Assembly: GCF_013386825.1 (NCBI RefSeq) | Contig: NZ_JACARC010000002.1 | Span: forward strand, 1-64,000 | Direction of reading: 5' to 3' | Source: Pseudomonas sp. IPO3778 | GTDB taxonomy: Bacteria > Pseudomonadota > Gammaproteobacteria > Pseudomonadales > Pseudomonadaceae | Length of the DNA: 64,000 nucleotides | Shown: piece by piece, positions 60,271-64,000 of the stretch | How the letters are laid out: the number at the start of each line of letters is the position of its first letter | Numbering within the stretch: position 1 is the first letter of the stretch | Translations under genes and position numbers: made by a program | The notes under the pieces: generated by a model | What the model saw: the letters and a program-made list of their open reading frames with translations, nothing else | Told to the model about the DNA's origin: nothing | Databases searched by the model: none

Positions 60271-61728
60271 TCAGTCCGTCGATTTTGCCAACGCTGCCGC
60301 AAGGCGGTTCTCCAATGCCTTGATGCGCGCGCCTTCGACCACGTAATTGTTGCTCACCATCGAAAACACCAGCTTGCGCCCATTGGCATCAGTGACATAC
60401 CCGCTCAACGACGACACGCCACTCATGGAGCCGGTCTTGGCGTGCAGGTTGTTCTGCGCCGCCGTGCCCCGCAGGCGATAGCGCAGGCTGCCGCCCACCA
60501 TTCGCTCCGGGTTACCGGCAATCGGCAGCGCGTTGTACCAGGCGTTGAACCAGGGCTGTTTGCTCGCGGCCAGCAGCAGGTCCGTCAGGTTCTGCGACGA
60601 CACCAGGTTACGTCGGGACAACCCCGAGCCGTCCACCTGGTTCAAGGTGGCCGTATCAATGCCCTGGCGCTTGAGAAACCCCGCCACTGCCGCCACGCCG
60701 GCAGACGCCGTGCCGGCATTGGCCGTCTTGCGGCCCATGGTCTTGAGCAAGACTTCAGACATGTTGTTGTTGGAAAGCTTGAGCAGCGGCGTGATCAATT
60801 CCTGCAGCGGTGCCGACTCGTGCATCGCCAGCACCGTCGCCGTGGCCGGCGTGGCACCGCCGATCAACCGGCGCCCTTGCACGGTAATCCCCTGCTGTGC
60901 CAACGCCTGTTCAAACAGATTGCCGACCAGTTGCGTCGGCTCCCACACACTGACCAATTGCCGGCTCTGCTTGCCCGGCGCCAACGCCCCGGTGAGTTGC
61001 ATAAGGTTGGTCCCGTGCTGACGATTGATCCCATAGCTGTTGCCCGCACCGCTGACGGCACGGTTGCTGAGCTGCACGTAGTCGGTGACCGGGCTGACCT
61101 CCACCGTCACCGGGCGACCCGCCACAGCCGGCGCCTTGGCCGTGATCAACAGGGAGCCCGCATCAAAGTCCGTATTGGGCGACACCGTCAGCGCCGAAAT
61201 CTGCGCGCCGTAGTAGGTGCTTTCATCGTCCTGGGACCAATCGACGCCCAGGCGCTCAGCATCGAAAAAGGTGTCATCGAACACCAAGTCGCCTTGCACC
61301 TGCCGGATACCCTGCTGGGCCAGGCTGGCTGCCAATGCCTGGTAGTCCGCCCACTGGATCGTCGGGTCGCCCAGGCCGCGCAGGTAGAGATTGCCGTTAA
61401 GCAGCGCGCCCTGCCGGGTGCCCGTGCTCAGCAGTTGGGTGGAAAACCGATACTGCGGGCCCAACACATCCATCGCCGCGGCCGTGGTCAGCAACTTGAG
61501 GCCGGAGGCCGGGCTCAACCGCGTGCGCGGGTTGTGTTGGTAAAGCGTGCTGCCACTGCGGGCATCGCGCACCATCAGCGACACGCTGGCACCGTGCAGC
61601 GCCGGGTCGGCCAATAACTGGTCGAGGCTGGCGCTGGTGGAAGTTTTCGGCGCCGTGGCGCAACCGCCCAGCAACAAGCTCAAGCCCAGCAGCAACCCGC
61701 CGGCGTGTGTCCATCGTCCCAACCGCAT
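60271..61728 (-). CDS. dacB: D-alanyl-D-alanine carboxypeptidase/endopeptidase (PBP4)
   Basis: A 485-residue peptidase of class C PBP4 type, which trims peptidoglycan stems and cross-links. Catalytic motifs are SxxK in LSPASGLKLLTT, SxN in KLSNNNMSEV and KTG in LHAKTGSMSG. It is predicted to be a lipoprotein: MRLGRWTHAGGLLLG, lipobox LGGC at Cys23. It lies 54 bases after the YncE-like gene on the same strand. Confidence 0.94.
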   Translation of the reverse strand: MRLGRWTHAGGLLLGLSLLLGGCATAPKTSTSASLDQLLADPALHGASVSLMVRDARSGSTLYQHNPRTRLSPASGLKLLTTAAAMDVLGPQYRFSTQLLSTGTRQGALLNGNLYLRGLGDPTIQWADYQALAASLAQQGIRQVQGDLVFDDTFFDAERLGVDWSQDDESTYYGAQISALTVSPNTDFDAGSLLITAKAPAVAGRPVTVEVSPVTDYVQLSNRAVSGAGNSYGINRQHGTNLMQLTGALAPGKQSRQLVSVWEPTQLVGNLFEQALAQQGITVQGRRLIGGATPATATVLAMHESAPLQELITPLLKLSNNNMSEVLLKTMGRKTANAGTASAGVAAVAGFLKRQGIDTATLNQVDGSGLSRRNLVSSQNLTDLLLAASKQPWFNAWYNALPIAGNPERMVGGSLRYRLRGTAAQNNLHAKTGSMSGVSSLSGYVTDANGRKLVFSMVSNNYVVEGARIKALENRLAAALAKSTD

Positions 61729-61782
61729 AAACCTGGTAGTCCTTGAATTTCGAGAGTGCGCAGCTTGTGGAATTCCTCCCGG

Positions 61783-62820
61783 TCAATCAAGGCCCAGGGT
61801 GGTGATGGAAAAGGTATTGGCCTGAAACACCGGGTCTGGCTTGGGTTCGGCCTGGCTCGGCGCCGGCTGGGTAAAGTCCATGGCCGGCAGGAATACCCGC
61901 TGGCTCACCGGGTCGAACGCCATGTTGTAGGCCATCGGCAAGGTGCTGACGCCGGCACGCACGGTGTAGTGATCGGCATCCTGTTGATCCACGAGCGTCA
62001 GGTTGGCATCAACGCCGCTGGGGATCAGCAAGCGCCGGTGCTGCTCGTCATAGGCCAGGGCGTTGACGTCGCGGGTGATGGGCAGCGTCGCCTTCACTTC
62101 ACCGGTCTCCCGGTCGGCGACGATCAACACTGGCGCCTCACCACGACACGCCACGAACAGCCGCTGGCGCGCCACGTCCTGGGCCAGGGCGCTGGGTTTG
62201 GGGCAATCAGCGAACTGCCAGGTACCTTGGAGCGCAAAGGTGCTCGCCGAATATCGGGCCACCTTGCCTTCATCGCGCATCGGCAGGAAGAAGCTGCCAT
62301 CGCCCTTGACCAGCAACGGGTCGATTTTCTTCACCGCCAGCTCATGAGCGCCGGTGATTCGCTCCTGCTTGGGATCAAATTCAAACAGCGTCGAACGATC
62401 CGCCCGACGGCCGCTGACAATAATCACCTTGCCCGTCGACGGCTCGTACACCGCGCTGTTGAGGTTGCTTTGCGCCACCGGGATGCGCTTGAGCAATTTG
62501 AGTGTGGATAACTGCACCACGCTCAAACTGCCGTCGGTGTTGAGCACGAATACACGGTTCACCTCGGGCACGAACACCACGCCATTGGCGCCTTCGGACT
62601 GCGCCACGGTCTTGACCAGGCGCTGCTGCTTCACGTCAAACACGCTCAGGCCGTTTTCCCGGCGGGCCAGGAACAGATAGGGCCGGGTCGGGTCCAGCGC
62701 GACAAAGCCCCAGCTATGGGCGGAACCGGGCAGCGTCACCCGGTGTTCGCGATGGTAGGTCGCGTCATCGGCCCATGCCGCGCCGCTGATCAGCAGGGCT
62801 GCCCATAACCAGTATTTCAT
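61783..62820 (-). CDS. YncE-like beta-propeller protein
   Basis: A 345-residue secreted protein: signal peptide (MKYWLWAALLISGAAWA) then a repeated WD-like propeller (LSVFDVKQQRLVKTVAQSEG, NGVVFVPEVNRVFVLNTDGS, NALAYDEQHRRLLIPSGVDA). E. coli YncE is iron-regulated and sits beside the TonB receptor yncD; here too the gene starts inside the stop codon of a TonB-dependent receptor (TGATG). A role with that receptor in the periplasm is likely but unproven. Confidence 0.83.
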   Translation of the reverse strand: MKYWLWAALLISGAAWADDATYHREHRVTLPGSAHSWGFVALDPTRPYLFLARRENGLSVFDVKQQRLVKTVAQSEGANGVVFVPEVNRVFVLNTDGSLSVVQLSTLKLLKRIPVAQSNLNSAVYEPSTGKVIIVSGRRADRSTLFEFDPKQERITGAHELAVKKIDPLLVKGDGSFFLPMRDEGKVARYSASTFALQGTWQFADCPKPSALAQDVARQRLFVACRGEAPVLIVADRETGEVKATLPITRDVNALAYDEQHRRLLIPSGVDANLTLVDQQDADHYTVRAGVSTLPMAYNMAFDPVSQRVFLPAMDFTQPAPSQAEPKPDPVFQANTFSITTLGLD

Positions 62821-64000
62821 CAGAACTCCAGGGTGCTGGAGACGGACACCTGGCGGGCATCGCCGATGGAGACGAACTGGGTGTTCACGGCGGAGGTGTA
62901 ATAGGTGCGGTCAAACAGGTTCTTCACGTTGAGCTGGAACTTGACCTTCTGCCCGTCGACCTTGGTGTCATACGTAGCGAAAGCATCGGCCACGGTATAA
63001 CCCGGCAGCTCGAAGCTGTTGGCCGCATCACCCGAGCGCTCGCCAACATAACGTGCACCGGCGCCGACCCGCAGTTGGTCACCGCCAAGGAGGCTGCCGA
63101 AGTCATACACCGCCGACAGCGAGCCGGTGTTCTTCGCGACGTTTTGCAGGCGGTTGCCCTTCAGGTCCGGGTCTTCGGTGACAACCGCATCGGTGTAGGC
63201 ATAGCTGCCGATCACGCTCCACTTGTCCGTCAACTGACCGCTGGCATCCAGTTCCAGGCCACGGGAGCGCACCTTGCCGGCGACGCTGTAGACCGAGGTC
63301 AGGCCATCGCCCACCTGGACCAGCACGTTACGTTTTTCGATGTTGAACAACGCTGCGCTGGCGGTGATGCGACCCGGCATGTCGAGCTTGGTGCCCAGCT
63401 CCCAGGACTTCGACTGTTCCGGCTCGAGGCTGCCGTCCAGGGTCGTTTTGTTGGCGAGCGGCGCGATGGTGGAGTTGGGTTTGAACGACTCGGTGTAGCT
63501 GCCGTAGAACGACAGTTCGTCGGTGTAGCGGTACACCAGGCCGACGCGGGGCACCCACTTCTGGCCATTGCCATCGGTGTTGGCGGTGAATGGGATGCCC
63601 TTGCCTGCGTATTGGTCGTACATCTGATAACGCGCGCCGCCTACCAGAATCCACTGGTCGGTGAGGTGGATCGAGTCCTGCATAAACAGCGAGTCGCTGC
63701 GCAGCAGGTCGGTCTGGTTGCTGTCCGGCGCACTGACGGTGGTGCCCGCCACTTCATTGCCATAGACCGGATCGTTGTAGTTGAACGTGCCACGGGGCGC
63801 CTGGCGGATCAGGTCGGCGCGGTAGATCTTGCGGTACTCGTCATCCAGGCCGAAGGTCAGGTCGTGCTGCATGCCGGCCACGTTCACCTTGCCTTCAAGG
63901 CTGGCGGTGGCGAAGCGGTCGGTGGTCAGCGCGCCCTGGGTGCCGTCCATGCTGCGGGTCAGGGTGCCGTTGCTGTTGACCTTGACCACACGCACCTGGC
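62820..64000 (-). CDS. TonB-dependent siderophore receptor (partial)
   Basis: The C-terminal ~393 residues of an outer membrane receptor; the N-terminus lies beyond the window end. It shows repeated barrel strands (YRYTDELSFYGSYTESFKPN, EQSKSWELGTKLD), a NLFDRTYYTS strand pair and a C-terminal strand ending VSVSSTLEF with terminal Phe. This is the ferrichrome/hydroxamate siderophore receptor type (FhuA/FpvA-like C-terminus); the ligand cannot be told without the plug domain. Its stop overlaps the YncE-like gene start, so the two are translationally coupled. Confidence 0.9.
   Translation of the reverse strand, partial: QVRVVKVNSNGTLTRSMDGTQGALTTDRFATASLEGKVNVAGMQHDLTFGLDDEYRKIYRADLIRQAPRGTFNYNDPVYGNEVAGTTVSAPDSNQTDLLRSDSLFMQDSIHLTDQWILVGGARYQMYDQYAGKGIPFTANTDGNGQKWVPRVGLVYRYTDELSFYGSYTESFKPNSTIAPLANKTTLDGSLEPEQSKSWELGTKLDMPGRITASAALFNIEKRNVLVQVGDGLTSVYSVAGKVRSRGLELDASGQLTDKWSVIGSYAYTDAVVTEDPDLKGNRLQNVAKNTGSLSAVYDFGSLLGGDQLRVGAGARYVGERSGDAANSFELPGYTVADAFATYDTKVDGQKVKFQLNVKNLFDRTYYTSAVNTQFVSIGDARQVSVSSTLEF

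Overview
The window looks like chromosome from a Pseudomonas of the fluorescens group. The evidence is high-GC coding sequence, a cyoABCDE operon, a NorR/Hmp pair, a MetR regulator, very large DUF6543 'dermonecrotic toxin-like' proteins, and intergenic REP palindromes of the GTGGGAGCGGGCTTGC and GTGGCGAGGGAGCTTGC kinds. About 58 protein genes are called. No tRNA, rRNA, CRISPR array or prophage was seen. This organism call is inference from gene content; no search was run.

Layout. 0-8.5 kb: a DsbA/FrnE-like oxidoreductase, a secreted alpha/beta hydrolase, a ~1,830-residue DUF6543 protein and metR. 8.6-13.4 kb: a Nudix hydrolase, a REC/HD-GYP protein that has lost both its phosphoacceptor Asp and its HD pair, a zinc-independent L31 under a likely Zur box, an APC permease and a nitrilase-family amidase. 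13.4-19 kb: a LuxR regulator, an FMN glutamate-synthase-like protein, an ABM monooxygenase, an OpgC-like protein and an AAT permease. 19.3-20.3 kb: a REP-associated tyrosine transposase (RAYT) between two elaborately nested REP clusters. 20.3-28.3 kb: a divergent class A PBP-like protein, then a DUF6543/LRR/NEL E3 ubiquitin ligase-like gene split by what looks like an internal deletion plus frameshift. 28.4-31.2 kb: a decayed fimbrial operon (two pilins, a truncated usher, no chaperone).

31.2-40.4 kb: a YqjI/YqjH-like metal-responsive pair, a Pr6Pr membrane protein, a VF530 protein, a ZnuD-like zinc receptor under a second Zur box, an AruH-like aminotransferase, a GNAT protein, a YefM-YoeB toxin-antitoxin pair and two unknown genes. 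40.8-44.4 kb: a three-subunit membrane sugar dehydrogenase (small subunit, GMC flavoprotein, triheme cytochrome c). 44.6-48.5 kb: an SHMT-like protein with its catalytic residues replaced, divergent from an XRE regulator overlapping a YhhQ/VUT transporter, followed by convergent queC. 48.7-53.6 kb: cyoABCDE. 54.3-58 kb: dsbB, hmp and norR, with three NorR boxes, one overlapping the norR start codon. 58-64 kb: an EamA exporter with a divergent AraC regulator, dacB, a YncE-like propeller and a TonB receptor cut by the window edge.

Together the genes point to a metabolically flexible, host- or plant-associated bacterium. Zinc starvation response, NO detoxification, periplasmic sugar oxidation feeding a bo3 oxidase, and effector-like proteins are all present. 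The strongest candidate for an undescribed system is the SHMT-like pseudoenzyme / XRE / VUT-transporter locus at 44.6-47.7 kb. The split NEL ligase, the doubly degenerate REC/HD-GYP protein and the RAYT with its accreted REP shells are next.
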